Below, piece by piece: positions 41,771 through 50,094 of a DNA stretch of 64,000 bases. Position numbers and translations under genes: made by a program. How positions within the stretch are numbered: position 1 is the first letter of the stretch; the number at the start of each line of letters is the position of its first letter. The notes beneath the pieces are model-generated. The model was not told the origin of the DNA. It ran no database searches and saw only the letters and a list, made by a program, of their open reading frames with translations. Location of the stretch: contig NZ_KK211101.1 in NCBI RefSeq assembly GCF_000620305.1, positions 320,890 to 384,889 on the forward strand, read 5' to 3'. Source of the DNA: Desulfitibacter alkalitolerans DSM 16504 (GTDB lineage Bacteria; Bacillota; DSM-16504; Desulfitibacterales; Desulfitibacteraceae).

Positions 41771-42172
41771 TTGAATGGGCACATGGAGATAAAAGTAAAA
41801 ACTTCTAAAAAGGAAGAAATGATTGATATCACTTCAATAATAAATGGAGTACTTTCAGAAAATCGGTTTACCAATGGAATATGTGTTATCTTTGTTCCTC
41901 ATACCACCTGTGGTGTTACCATTAATGAAAATGCAGATCCAGATGTGGTTTATGATATGTTAAATACAATGACCAGGATTGTACCATACAAAGGCGGCTA
42001 TACTCACCTTGAGGGAAATTCTGATGCTCATATAAAAGCCTCCATGATGGGAGCATCTCAAGCTTGCATAGTTTCTCATGGAAAACTGTGGTTAGGAACA
42101 TGGCAGGGGGTTTTTCTTTGTGAATTTGATGGCCCAAGGCAAAGAAAGCTCTGGTTAAAGCTTATGTCATAG
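41771..42172 (+). CDS. YjbQ/UPF0047-family protein
   Basis: The product has 133 residues from the TTG behind AGGAGG. The signature is complete: VPHTTCGVTINENADPDV, YTHLEGNSDAHIK, and LGTWQGVFLCEFDGPR. The family folds as a small trimeric protein with a histidine-containing pocket. Some members replace thiamine-phosphate synthase weakly, but the main role is unknown. It stands alone and is followed by a terminator. Confidence 0.88.
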   Translation: MNGHMEIKVKTSKKEEMIDITSIINGVLSENRFTNGICVIFVPHTTCGVTINENADPDVVYDMLNTMTRIVPYKGGYTHLEGNSDAHIKASMMGASQACIVSHGKLWLGTWQGVFLCEFDGPRQRKLWLKLMS

Positions 42173-42223
42173 TGAAAATAGTGAAATCTCATGAGTTATG
42201 TGAAAAAGAATACTATTTTAATC

Positions 42224-42257
42224 CCAAGGTTTTCATCTGAGAGAGCCTTGGTTTTTT
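42224..42257 (+). terminator. Rho-independent terminator
   Basis: CCAAGG and CCTTGG pair across 16 bases and are followed by six T. It follows the YjbQ gene. Confidence 0.6.
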
Positions 42258-42304
42258 AATTGCTGATTAAAATATTCACTAGGTTCAAACTATCAAAAAA
42301 ATAG

Positions 42305-42363
42305 TTTACATTTCCTATCGAACTGGATTATAATTAAACTACAGCCCACCCCCAGGGGAGGGG
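42305..42363 (+). promoter_or_regulatory. Promoter with CsoR-type G/C-tract operator
   Basis: TTTACA (42305-42310) and TATAAT (42329-42334) are spaced by 18 bases. The pseudo-palindrome CCCACCCCCAGGGGAGGGG (42345-42363) lies just after the expected transcription start. C-tract/G-tract palindromes are the known binding sites of CsoR-family repressors, so the gene at 42380 probably autoregulates here. Confidence 0.65.
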
Positions 42364-42379
42364 TTGCGGATACTAATTA

Positions 42380-42658
42380 ATGGAGTTGATGGAAGTGGAA
42401 AGTGAAAAGGCAACTATCTTAAACCGTTTGCGGACTATTAGGGGGCACATTAATGGAATTGAAAAAATGATTGAAGATAACAAGGATTGTGCTGATATAC
42501 TGATTCAAATGGCTGCTGTAACAGGATCAATAAAAAAGGTAGAGATAATGATAAGCAAGCATATGGCCGAACAATGTTTAGAAAAGGCCTTGAATGAAGG
42601 CAAAGACCTGAAGCAAGAAATAGCCCAGCTTTTGGAAAATATTCTGAAATACAAATAA
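42380..42658 (+). CDS. CsoR-family metal- or persulfide-sensing repressor
   Basis: The product has 92 residues, all helical. RLRTIRGHINGIEKMIEDNKDC carries Cys37, and KHMAEQC carries His61 and Cys66. Two cysteines with a nearby histidine fit CsoR (copper), while CstR (persulfide) uses only the cysteines. The neighbouring sulfide-oxidation genes favour a sulfur signal, but the copper option is open. The His-Cys spacing differs by one residue from the textbook C-H-C pattern, so the metal site may not be standard. Confidence 0.78.
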   Translation: MELMEVESEKATILNRLRTIRGHINGIEKMIEDNKDCADILIQMAAVTGSIKKVEIMISKHMAEQCLEKALNEGKDLKQEIAQLLENILKYK

Positions 42659-42675
42659 AAAATTAGGTGATAATC

Positions 42676-43923
42676 ATGAAAAAGATTCTTATTTTAGGAG
42701 CCGGTACTGCTGGAACAATAATGGCTAATATGCTTAATAAAAAAATAAATAAGAGAGAATGGTCAATTACAATTATTGATCAACACTCAAATCATTACTA
42801 TCAGCCTGGTTTTCTATTTATTCCCTTCGGAATCTACACAGAAAAAGATGTAGTAAAAAGAAAAGTTAAGTTTTTGCCAAAAGGTGTCGAATATATTCAA
42901 GCTTCTGTGGAATTAATCAATGCAGAAAAAAATCAAGTTGTTTTAGGTAACCAAGAAATGGTTTCTTATGACATTTTAATCATCGCAACTGGATGTGACA
43001 TAGCCCCTGAAGAAACAGAAGGGCTAAATGAAGGATGGGGAAAAGATTTATTTGACTTTTATACCATTGGGGGTGCGCTAGCTCTTAAAGATAAATTGGA
43101 AAACTGGAATGGAGGAAAATTGGTTGTTCATGTCAGTGAAATGCCCATTAAATGTCCAGTAGCTCCAATTGAATTTGTTTTTCTAGCAGACTGGTTCTTT
43201 ACTGAAAAGAAAAAAAACCGTCAAGAAGTAGAACTGGTTTATGTTACTCCCCTTGATAGTGCTTTTACAAAACCAATTTGCTCTGAAGTTTTAGGTGATT
43301 TATTTCCACAAAAGAATATAAGTTTAGTTAATAAGTTTAACGTCAGCCATGTAGATCCCAAAAGCAGGAAACTTGTATCTTTTGATAATAAAGAGGTAGA
43401 TTATGATTTGTTAGTTACAGTTCCAATAAATATGGGAAGTAAGCTCATAGGACGGTCTGGTTTAGGAGATGATTTGAATTTTGTACCCACAGATAAACAT
43501 ACCCTGCAATCCAAAGACTATGAAAACATTTTTGTTATTGGAGATGCCACAGATCTACCAACTTCAAAGGCCGGTTCAGTTGCCCATTTTCAAGGGGAAA
43601 TTTTAACTGAAAATATCTTGAATTATACTAATAGGAAACCATTAACTGCACATTTTGATGGCCATGCCAATTGTTTTATAGAATCAGGGTATAATAAAGC
43701 ATTTTTGATTGATTTTAACTATGATTATGAACCTGTTTCAGGAACATTCCCGCTACCAGGAATTGGGCCTTTCTCACTTTTAAAAGAAACTAAGGTTAAC
43801 CACCTTGGCAAGATGGCTTTTAAATACATTTACTGGAATATGTTGTTAAAGGGCATACCTATTCCAACTGTCTCTGCGCATATGAAAAAGAGTGGCAAGA
43901 ATCTTGATCTGCTGCCAGATTAG
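42676..43923 (+). CDS. SQR-like FAD-dependent oxidoreductase
   Basis: The product has 415 residues from the ATG behind AGGTGAT. FAD-binding GAGTAGTI at the N-terminus and VIGDATDLPTSKAG near 290 are standard. A conserved cysteine in PIKCPVAPIEF and one in ATGCDIAP match sulfide:quinone oxidoreductase relatives that oxidise sulfide to polysulfide. The last 60 residues may anchor it to the membrane, though no clear span is seen. The TusE/DsrC-like and DsrE2-like genes that follow would accept the sulfane sulfur. Confidence 0.78.
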   Translation: MKKILILGAGTAGTIMANMLNKKINKREWSITIIDQHSNHYYQPGFLFIPFGIYTEKDVVKRKVKFLPKGVEYIQASVELINAEKNQVVLGNQEMVSYDILIIATGCDIAPEETEGLNEGWGKDLFDFYTIGGALALKDKLENWNGGKLVVHVSEMPIKCPVAPIEFVFLADWFFTEKKKNRQEVELVYVTPLDSAFTKPICSEVLGDLFPQKNISLVNKFNVSHVDPKSRKLVSFDNKEVDYDLLVTVPINMGSKLIGRSGLGDDLNFVPTDKHTLQSKDYENIFVIGDATDLPTSKAGSVAHFQGEILTENILNYTNRKPLTAHFDGHANCFIESGYNKAFLIDFNYDYEPVSGTFPLPGIGPFSLLKETKVNHLGKMAFKYIYWNMLLKGIPIPTVSAHMKKSGKNLDLLPD

Positions 43924-43959
43924 TTTTATAAAATTTTTTTATACAAGGAGTGTTTAGCT

Positions 43960-44274
43960 ATGGAAAAAATAATTGCTGGCTATACTGTAGATGTTACTGA
44001 AGAAGGATATTTGACTCAAATGAATCAATGGAACAAGGAAATTGCCGAGGCAATAGCTAAAGAACTTGGCATCCATGAATTAACTGAAGGTCACTGGAAA
44101 GTAATTGAATTTTTGCGAAAGGACTTTGCTGAAACAGAAAAAGTACCAACCACCAGGAGAATAAAAAATGTAGGCAATATTCCCACAAAGGATTTATATG
44201 ATCTGTTTCCCGATGGACCTGTATTAAAAGCTGCTAAAATAGCAGGTATAAGTAAACCTGTTAGTTGTGTTTAA
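43960..44274 (+). CDS. TusE/DsrC-family sulfur carrier
   Basis: The product has 104 residues. The C-terminal arm contains PTTRRIKNVGNIPTKDLYDLFPDGPV and ends with Cys103 as the penultimate residue (SKPVSCV). The second cysteine of true DsrC is missing, so it works with one reactive thiol, as in TusE. It probably takes a sulfur atom from the DsrE2-type protein or the flavoprotein. AAGGAG lies before the ATG. Confidence 0.83.
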   Translation: MEKIIAGYTVDVTEEGYLTQMNQWNKEIAEAIAKELGIHELTEGHWKVIEFLRKDFAETEKVPTTRRIKNVGNIPTKDLYDLFPDGPVLKAAKIAGISKPVSCV

Positions 44275-44291
44275 TGAAGGGGGATAAAAAG

Positions 44292-44765
44292 ATGCCAAAT
44301 GACGATAAGATAAAAAAAGTATCCATTATAATTTCAAAGGGTTCTTTAGAAGGAGTATATCCAGGGTTAATTCTAGCTAATGGAGCGAGAATGAAAGGTA
44401 TTGAGGCCAATATATTTTTCACTTTTTTTGGATTAGACGCCATTACAAAAAAGAAAATGAATAAAATTAAAGTTGCAACAGTTGGTAATCCAGCAATGGG
44501 TATTCCATCCTTAATTGGAGTTATGCCGGGGATGTCTGCCCTAGCAAGTGGTATGATGAAAAAACAAATGGAACAATTAGATATTCCTCCAATACCAGAA
44601 TTTATTGAAATGATTTATGATGCAGGAGGAAAGCTGTATGCATGCTTGGCTAGTGTAGAAATGTTCAAACTTAAAAAAGAAGACTTTTGTAATCAGGTAG
44701 AAGATGTATTAACTGTAGGAGATTTTTATGAGCTTTCAGCTGGAGGTCAAATAATATTTACGTAA
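44292..44765 (+). CDS. DsrE2-like sulfur-transfer protein
   Basis: The product has 157 residues from the ATG behind GGGGGATAAAAAG. It shows the DsrE/F fold pattern: IIISKGSLEGVYPGLILANGARMKGIEANIFFTFFG, and a conserved Cys in KLYACLASVEMF. Membrane-associated DsrE2 proteins carry persulfides. It closes the regulator-flavoprotein-TusE-DsrE2 unit. Confidence 0.83.
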   Translation: MPNDDKIKKVSIIISKGSLEGVYPGLILANGARMKGIEANIFFTFFGLDAITKKKMNKIKVATVGNPAMGIPSLIGVMPGMSALASGMMKKQMEQLDIPPIPEFIEMIYDAGGKLYACLASVEMFKLKKEDFCNQVEDVLTVGDFYELSAGGQIIFT

Positions 44766-44843
44766 ACATTTTCATAAATAAGTAGTTCTGATTTCACTAG
44801 TGACATTTAAAATATAGCATGTCGATTTTTATGGATTTAGAAT

Positions 44844-44869
44844 AGTTGCCCAAAGGCAACTGTTTTTTT
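44844..44869 (+). terminator. Rho-independent terminator
   Basis: AGTTGCC and GGCAACT form a 7-bp stem with a 4-base loop, followed by a run of seven T. It follows the sulfur operon. Confidence 0.82.
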
Positions 44870-45005
44870 GCTGCCATTTAGTCATCCATGATTCTGCAGT
44901 TTTCACCTGACTAACCAAAATTTAATTAGAGGAAAAATAAAAATATTATGCTATTATAAGATATATGTTTGCCAAAATTTTAACAAGGATTAGGGAGACC
45001 ATATT

Positions 45006-46439
45006 ATGCATCCGTATGAAAATGGCATTCAAGTACCTGGTGAGGAAAATATTCTAATAACGAGAAGACATGCAGAAGATTTCCAACGAAAACATGGACT
45101 AAAGAAAATACTAGGCACAAAAAATTTGTGGACACTAGGTGTCGGTACAGTTATAAGTGGATTTTTTCTTCATTGGAATAGCGGCTTAAGCACTGGTCCA
45201 TTTTCTTTATTAATTGCTCTATTTTTTGTTGCAATAATTTACTTTTTGTTTGTATTAGTATTATCGGAGTTGTCAACATTATTTCCCTTTACTGGAGGCC
45301 ATTATGCATATGCCAGGTGTGCATTAGGGCCTTTTTGGGGTTATATAGCTGGAATGGCTAGCTGTATTCAGTTTACAGGTGCCAGCTCTCTAACATTAAT
45401 TTATCTAGGTGAATACATTAGATTTGTTTTTTCAGATTCATCTTTATATTTATTTATACTTTTAATGGTTAGCCTCATGCTTTTCCTCAGTATTCTGGGG
45501 GTGAGGTTTTTTTCAGCAATGCAGTTTGTTTTTGTTAGCTGTTCCTTAAGTTTAATTGTATTATTTTTTATTGGCACCATAGACTATATTGACAATAGCA
45601 ATTTTAGTTTTGTATTTGTATTAGATAGCGATTGGAAGGGAATAATTCTTGCTTTATCCTTTGCAGTATGGTTCTTTTTAGGTATAGATGCTGTTGTAAT
45701 GAGTGCTGAAGAAGTAAATAGCGAGGAAAGAAATATTCCACTTGGACTAAAAATTGCATTTGCAACTATAATAATGTTATCATTGGGTATTTGGTATTTT
45801 TTGGGTAACATTCAAAACTGGCCATTAGCTCCGGGAAAACAGTTCCCATTACTGCATTTATTAAGTCAAAAACAACCTAATGATAAAGTTCTGTTAACTA
45901 CATTTTCCTTTTTGGGGGTAAGTGCCTTTTTAGCTAGTATTTATGGCCTGATATATGCTTTGTCAAGGCAAGTATTTTCTTTGGCCAGAGCTGGATATCT
46001 TCCATTAGTATTAAGCAAATTAAACTCTACCTTTCAAACTCCACATATATCACTTATTTTTACTATCCTTGTCTCCTTGGTAGTAAGTTTTAATATTAAT
46101 AAAGAGACTCTAATATTCCTTACTGTTAGTTCTACTTTAATTTTATATCTCATTATTATGTATTCATTTATATTTTTAAGCTTCTACGAACCTGAGTGGT
46201 TTCGCTATGGGAATAAACGTCCTTTCACTTTATTATTAATGACTGCTGTAATAATTATTTCAGTTTTACTGGTGGCTTTTGTTATATACAATATTGAACT
46301 AATTCTAAGTGGTGCTGCGATCTGGCTGATTTTTATAATTTACTATTTGCTTCATGCAAGAAAGTCTATTCGTTCTGAGGCTCCAGAGGAACTAAAGGCA
46401 GTAATGGTTCAGAATAGATTTAAAGTAAATATAAAGTAA
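45006..46439 (+). CDS. APC-family permease, ethanolamine-permease-like
   Basis: The product has 477 residues and about twelve hydrophobic segments. FPFTGGHYAYARCALGPFWGYIAGMA is the conserved third-helix region of APC transporters and resembles ethanolamine permeases. A second APC permease, a kinase, an ANTAR regulator and EutH follow on the same strand, so an amine substrate is likely. The substrate is not proven. Confidence 0.78.
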   Translation: MHPYENGIQVPGEENILITRRHAEDFQRKHGLKKILGTKNLWTLGVGTVISGFFLHWNSGLSTGPFSLLIALFFVAIIYFLFVLVLSELSTLFPFTGGHYAYARCALGPFWGYIAGMASCIQFTGASSLTLIYLGEYIRFVFSDSSLYLFILLMVSLMLFLSILGVRFFSAMQFVFVSCSLSLIVLFFIGTIDYIDNSNFSFVFVLDSDWKGIILALSFAVWFFLGIDAVVMSAEEVNSEERNIPLGLKIAFATIIMLSLGIWYFLGNIQNWPLAPGKQFPLLHLLSQKQPNDKVLLTTFSFLGVSAFLASIYGLIYALSRQVFSLARAGYLPLVLSKLNSTFQTPHISLIFTILVSLVVSFNINKETLIFLTVSSTLILYLIIMYSFIFLSFYEPEWFRYGNKRPFTLLLMTAVIIISVLLVAFVIYNIELILSGAAIWLIFIIYYLLHARKSIRSEAPEELKAVMVQNRFKVNIK

Positions 46440-46466
46440 TTACCCAAACACCAAGGGGGTAATTAA

Positions 46467-47882
46467 ATGGACTTTGATATTAATGTTGAAAAACAAATAA
46501 AAAAGGATATTCAAGACTTGCGAAAGCTGGGTTATGCCCAAGAACTGTACCGAGTAATTGGCGGATTTTCTAATTTTGCCATTACTTTTTCTGTAATTTC
46601 TGTTTTAAGTGGATTAATGTTTTTATATGGCTATGGCCTTGAACTTTTAGGTCCCCTTAATATTTGGACTTGGTGGGTTGTGGGATTTTTTCAGCTATTA
46701 CTAGCCCTATCATTGGGAGAAATCGTTTCGATATATCCTTTAGCGGGTGGGGTGTATCAGTGGACAAGCAGATTAAGCAATCCACATATTGGATGGTTTT
46801 GTGGGTGTTTTTCCTTATTGGGTTGGCTGGCATGTACAGCAGCTATCCAATATGGCAATGCTTTGTTTATCAGTACTTACTTTGGTTTTGATATAAATAA
46901 TACCAATATAGTCATTTTAGTAACAACTTTAATAGTAATTGCCCACAGTTTAATAAATATTTTTGGCATAAGAATCGTTGCCTGGTTTAACGATTTTAGT
47001 GTTAACATTCATATCATTGGGGTAATTATGTTAGTCAGCCTAATGCTGATCTTTGGGCAAAAGCATCCTTTGAGTATTATTACTATAAATGATTATATCC
47101 CAAAGGATACATTGGTATTAAATTTTACCATGGCTTTATTAATGTCTGCTTGGACATTAACAGCCTTTGATGCTGCAGCCAATGTGTCAGAAGAGAGTAT
47201 TAATCCATCAAAGGTAGTTCCATGGGGAATGCTTTTTGCAGTATTATCATCTATAGTACTGGGAAGCTTATTATTACTAAGTTTGAACTTGGCCCTGCCG
47301 GACTTATCAATAACCCTCAGTTCTAATATGCCACCGGCGTTATTTGTAGTTAATAATGCCTTGGGGCCTACAGTATATAAGTTTGTAGCAATATTTATCA
47401 TATTAGCTCAGTTTACTGCAGGTTTATCTTCTCAAACTGTGCTGATAAGGATCCTATATTCTTTTTCTAGAGATGATTGTATTCCCTTGTCTAGAATTTG
47501 GAAATATGTATCTACCAGGTATGATACTCCCGTTTATAGTGTTTTATTAGTAAGTGCTGCAACCTTAATACTATGCTTATTCACCTCTTTTCTACCAACT
47601 ATTGCTTCTCTAAGTACTTTAGGTATATACTTGTCCCATGCTATCGTCCTTATGGTAGCAGTATTTAATTATAATAAAATTATGTCTAATAGAGGCCGTT
47701 TCCACCTTGGGAAGTATGGCAAGACTATTCATATAATTAGCTTCATATGGGCTTTGTTTATTTCGGCCATAATGGTCATTCCCCCCATTGGCAATATTGG
47801 TAAAGTTTTTCTAGTGATAGCAATATTAATACTAGTCTTTTACTACAAAATCATGAGGAAGAAACTAAAGTCTTATTCTTAA
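46467..47882 (+). CDS. APC-family amino acid permease
   Basis: The product has 471 residues with twelve hydrophobic segments. The region YPLAGGVYQWTSRLSNPHIGWFCG is typical of the GABA/amino acid branch. It begins 27 bp after the previous permease. AAGGGGG precedes the ATG. The pair may import two related amines or an amino acid and an amine. No specific substrate is recognised. Confidence 0.82.
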   Translation: MDFDINVEKQIKKDIQDLRKLGYAQELYRVIGGFSNFAITFSVISVLSGLMFLYGYGLELLGPLNIWTWWVVGFFQLLLALSLGEIVSIYPLAGGVYQWTSRLSNPHIGWFCGCFSLLGWLACTAAIQYGNALFISTYFGFDINNTNIVILVTTLIVIAHSLINIFGIRIVAWFNDFSVNIHIIGVIMLVSLMLIFGQKHPLSIITINDYIPKDTLVLNFTMALLMSAWTLTAFDAAANVSEESINPSKVVPWGMLFAVLSSIVLGSLLLLSLNLALPDLSITLSSNMPPALFVVNNALGPTVYKFVAIFIILAQFTAGLSSQTVLIRILYSFSRDDCIPLSRIWKYVSTRYDTPVYSVLLVSAATLILCLFTSFLPTIASLSTLGIYLSHAIVLMVAVFNYNKIMSNRGRFHLGKYGKTIHIISFIWALFISAIMVIPPIGNIGKVFLVIAILILVFYYKIMRKKLKSYS

Positions 47883-47913
47883 TTTCTATAATTTTACGGG
47901 ACGGGGTATAGGT

Positions 47914-49251
47914 ATGAGTATAAGAGAAAAGTGTCTGATGCATACAGACTTAAATTCAGATAAAATTACTGTTTTGGAAAAAATGGCTGAATATTTTAGT
48001 GTGTTAACGCCCTTCTACGAAAGTGTAGAAATAATAACTCCCCTAAAAAAAGGAAAAGAAGCATTAATTATATCATCAAATCCCGATAAAGAAGCAGTTA
48101 TAGTCGATTACTACAAGTATCCTTTAATGAGCCCTCCCAATATTGAAGACTTTACATTTTATGATTATGGTGACAAAAAAGGTATACCACTATGGTTGGG
48201 AACTGAAACGATTTTTGGCATGGTTTTGGTTAAGGAAAAAAAGAAATCCATTAATCTCTCTTTAGAAGTCTTTAAACAATACTATATAGAGCATTTGAGT
48301 TATAATTATCCTAGGGGCTATTTAGTTCCAGATGGAATAATTTTGGCAGGTGAAGACGGTAGTTTTTCGTACTTAAATTATGTAGGTGAATATATACTAA
48401 GAAGGCTAGGAATTAACACACAAAACCTCTGTGGGCTATTTGATGGTTTTGGAATGGGGCAATGCTCCAAGCTTAAAAACAGCAGTGGTTTCTTTAGTTT
48501 TTTTGTTAAGTTAAACAGTTTTGACTTAATTATTATGATTAACCCAATAATATGGCGTGATAAAAGTCTGGGGTCATTAATAATTATATCTGATATCAGT
48601 CTAATTAAAAAAAAGGAAAATGAACTGATAGAAAAATCAACAGTAGTTAAGGAAATTCACCATAGGGTAAAGAATAACTTGCAAACTATTACCAGTCTTC
48701 TTAGAATGCAAATGCGCAGATCAGATTCCAAATTCATTCAAAAAACCTTCAACGAAAGCATTAATAGAATTTTAAGTATAGCCATAATTCATGAAGCTTT
48801 ATCAAAGGAGGACATTGAGTGTGTTAATATAAAGCAAACTGTCTACACCATAATGAATATGATTATTTCCAACATGGTGGAGCCCCATAAGGCCATACTT
48901 GGGGAACTACATGGAGAAGATTTTTATTTATCGGCTAACTATGCTAGTTACCTATCATTATGTGTTACTGAATTGATTCAAAATAGTATTGAGCATGGCT
49001 TTAAAAATGCTAACAGGGGTCTAATAAAAGTTTCCATAATCGAGAAGGGGCAAGACTTCATAATATCTGTAAGCGATAATGGTAGCGGTTTCGCTTCTGG
49101 TAAAACAATAAATGAAAGCAGTTTAGGAATGACAATAGTAAATACTATTACCCAGCAGAAGCTTAGGGGTAAATTTACTGTGGAAAGTTCTAGCAAGGGG
49201 ACCACTGCAACTATAAGTTTTCCTAAGGCAGATGCTGAGGAGGTTGAATAA
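47914..49251 (+). CDS. HisKA_2-type sensor kinase (EutW-like)
   Basis: The product has 445 residues with no membrane span. The N-terminal 230 residues look like a sensory part (PAS-like near 130-230). The phospho-acceptor box is EIHHRVKNNLQTITSLLRMQ, the HisKA_2 form, followed by HATPase motifs (ELIQNSIEHGF and SDNGSGF). Cytosolic kinases of this type pair with ANTAR-domain regulators that bind RNA. It lies 31 bp after the permease and directly before its partner. Confidence 0.85.
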   Translation: MSIREKCLMHTDLNSDKITVLEKMAEYFSVLTPFYESVEIITPLKKGKEALIISSNPDKEAVIVDYYKYPLMSPPNIEDFTFYDYGDKKGIPLWLGTETIFGMVLVKEKKKSINLSLEVFKQYYIEHLSYNYPRGYLVPDGIILAGEDGSFSYLNYVGEYILRRLGINTQNLCGLFDGFGMGQCSKLKNSSGFFSFFVKLNSFDLIIMINPIIWRDKSLGSLIIISDISLIKKKENELIEKSTVVKEIHHRVKNNLQTITSLLRMQMRRSDSKFIQKTFNESINRILSIAIIHEALSKEDIECVNIKQTVYTIMNMIISNMVEPHKAILGELHGEDFYLSANYASYLSLCVTELIQNSIEHGFKNANRGLIKVSIIEKGQDFIISVSDNGSGFASGKTINESSLGMTIVNTITQQKLRGKFTVESSSKGTTATISFPKADAEEVE

Positions 49252-49252
49252 C

Positions 49253-49837
49253 GTGAAAAAACTAAGAATTTTACTTGCTGAGGATGACCCAATAACTAGA
49301 ATTGATATCAAAGAAACCTTGGAAGAAGAGGGTTTTATAGTTGTTGGAGAATGCTGGGATGGAGAAAGTGCTGTTAATCTAGCCAGGTGTTTAAAGCCTG
49401 ATTTGGTTTTAATGGATATTAAAATGCCTGTTATGAATGGATTGCAGGCAGCAGCTGTTATTAATGAAGAAAATATTGCTCCTGTTTTGTTATTAACTGC
49501 TTATAGCAGTGCTGATTTTATATCAAAAGCTACAGCTGCAGGTGTTTTGGCCTATTTAGTTAAACCTGTAGCGAAATCAACACTTATCCCAGCTTGCTAT
49601 ATTGCTGTTAACAGATATGAGGAATTTGATATTTTAAGGGGAGAGATTAATAACTTAAAAGAGGCATTAGAAGCTAGAAAAGTAATTGAAAAAGCTAAGG
49701 GATTGTTGCAAAAGAAATATTTGTTAAATGAAGAAAAAGCATTTAAGAAAATAAGGAAGATTAGCATGGACCAAAATATTCCTATGAAAGATGTTGCTGA
49801 AGCAATTATTCTTAGCTTGTCCAGCAAGAATCAATAG
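49253..49837 (+). CDS. ANTAR response regulator (EutV-like)
   Basis: The product has 194 residues from the GTG behind GAGGAGG. The receiver domain has Asp55 in DLVLMDIKMP and Thr/Lys signatures (LLLTAY; LVKPV). The C-terminal ANTAR domain (KVIEKAKGLLQKKYLLNEEKAF) binds paired RNA hairpins and prevents termination. The leader before eutH carries just such hairpins, so this regulator very likely controls eutH. The histidine-kinase partner is adjacent. Confidence 0.9.
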   Translation: MKKLRILLAEDDPITRIDIKETLEEEGFIVVGECWDGESAVNLARCLKPDLVLMDIKMPVMNGLQAAAVINEENIAPVLLLTAYSSADFISKATAAGVLAYLVKPVAKSTLIPACYIAVNRYEEFDILRGEINNLKEALEARKVIEKAKGLLQKKYLLNEEKAFKKIRKISMDQNIPMKDVAEAIILSLSSKNQ

Positions 49838-49851
49838 TATGATTAATGTTA

Positions 49852-50001
49852 TTGACGTTTTCCGAATTTTGTGTTAGATTAAACATATAGTATATTATAG
49901 ATTTCAGGGCGTAACGGAGCGTCCTGTTTGTGTGAGAGTAGAGAAGCTCTCCATTTGCAAGTATTTTTGATACTTGTGAATGGGGAGCTTTTTGCTTTTT
50001 T
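49852..50001 (+). promoter_or_regulatory. ANTAR-type antitermination leader of eutH
   Basis: A promoter-like TTGACG and TAGATT (17-bp spacing) precede two hairpins. Hairpin 1 is CAGGGCG/CGTCCTG (49905-49926) and hairpin 2 is GAGAG/CTCTC (49934-49951). Both have eight-base loops closed by T-G, leaving the hexaloops AACGGA and AGAGAA, each with A at 1 and G at 4, the ANTAR signature. The right arm of hairpin 2 overlaps the left arm of a 20-bp terminator stem (49945-49989) with T-tail. So binding of the regulator should prevent termination. Confidence 0.82.
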
Positions 50002-50094
50002 ACCATAAAAAACAACAAAGGTGGTGGTGATTGCTGCATAGTTAAGATTAATTGTAAGGCTGGAGGAAACAAATTTACATGAGGGGGTTATAAA

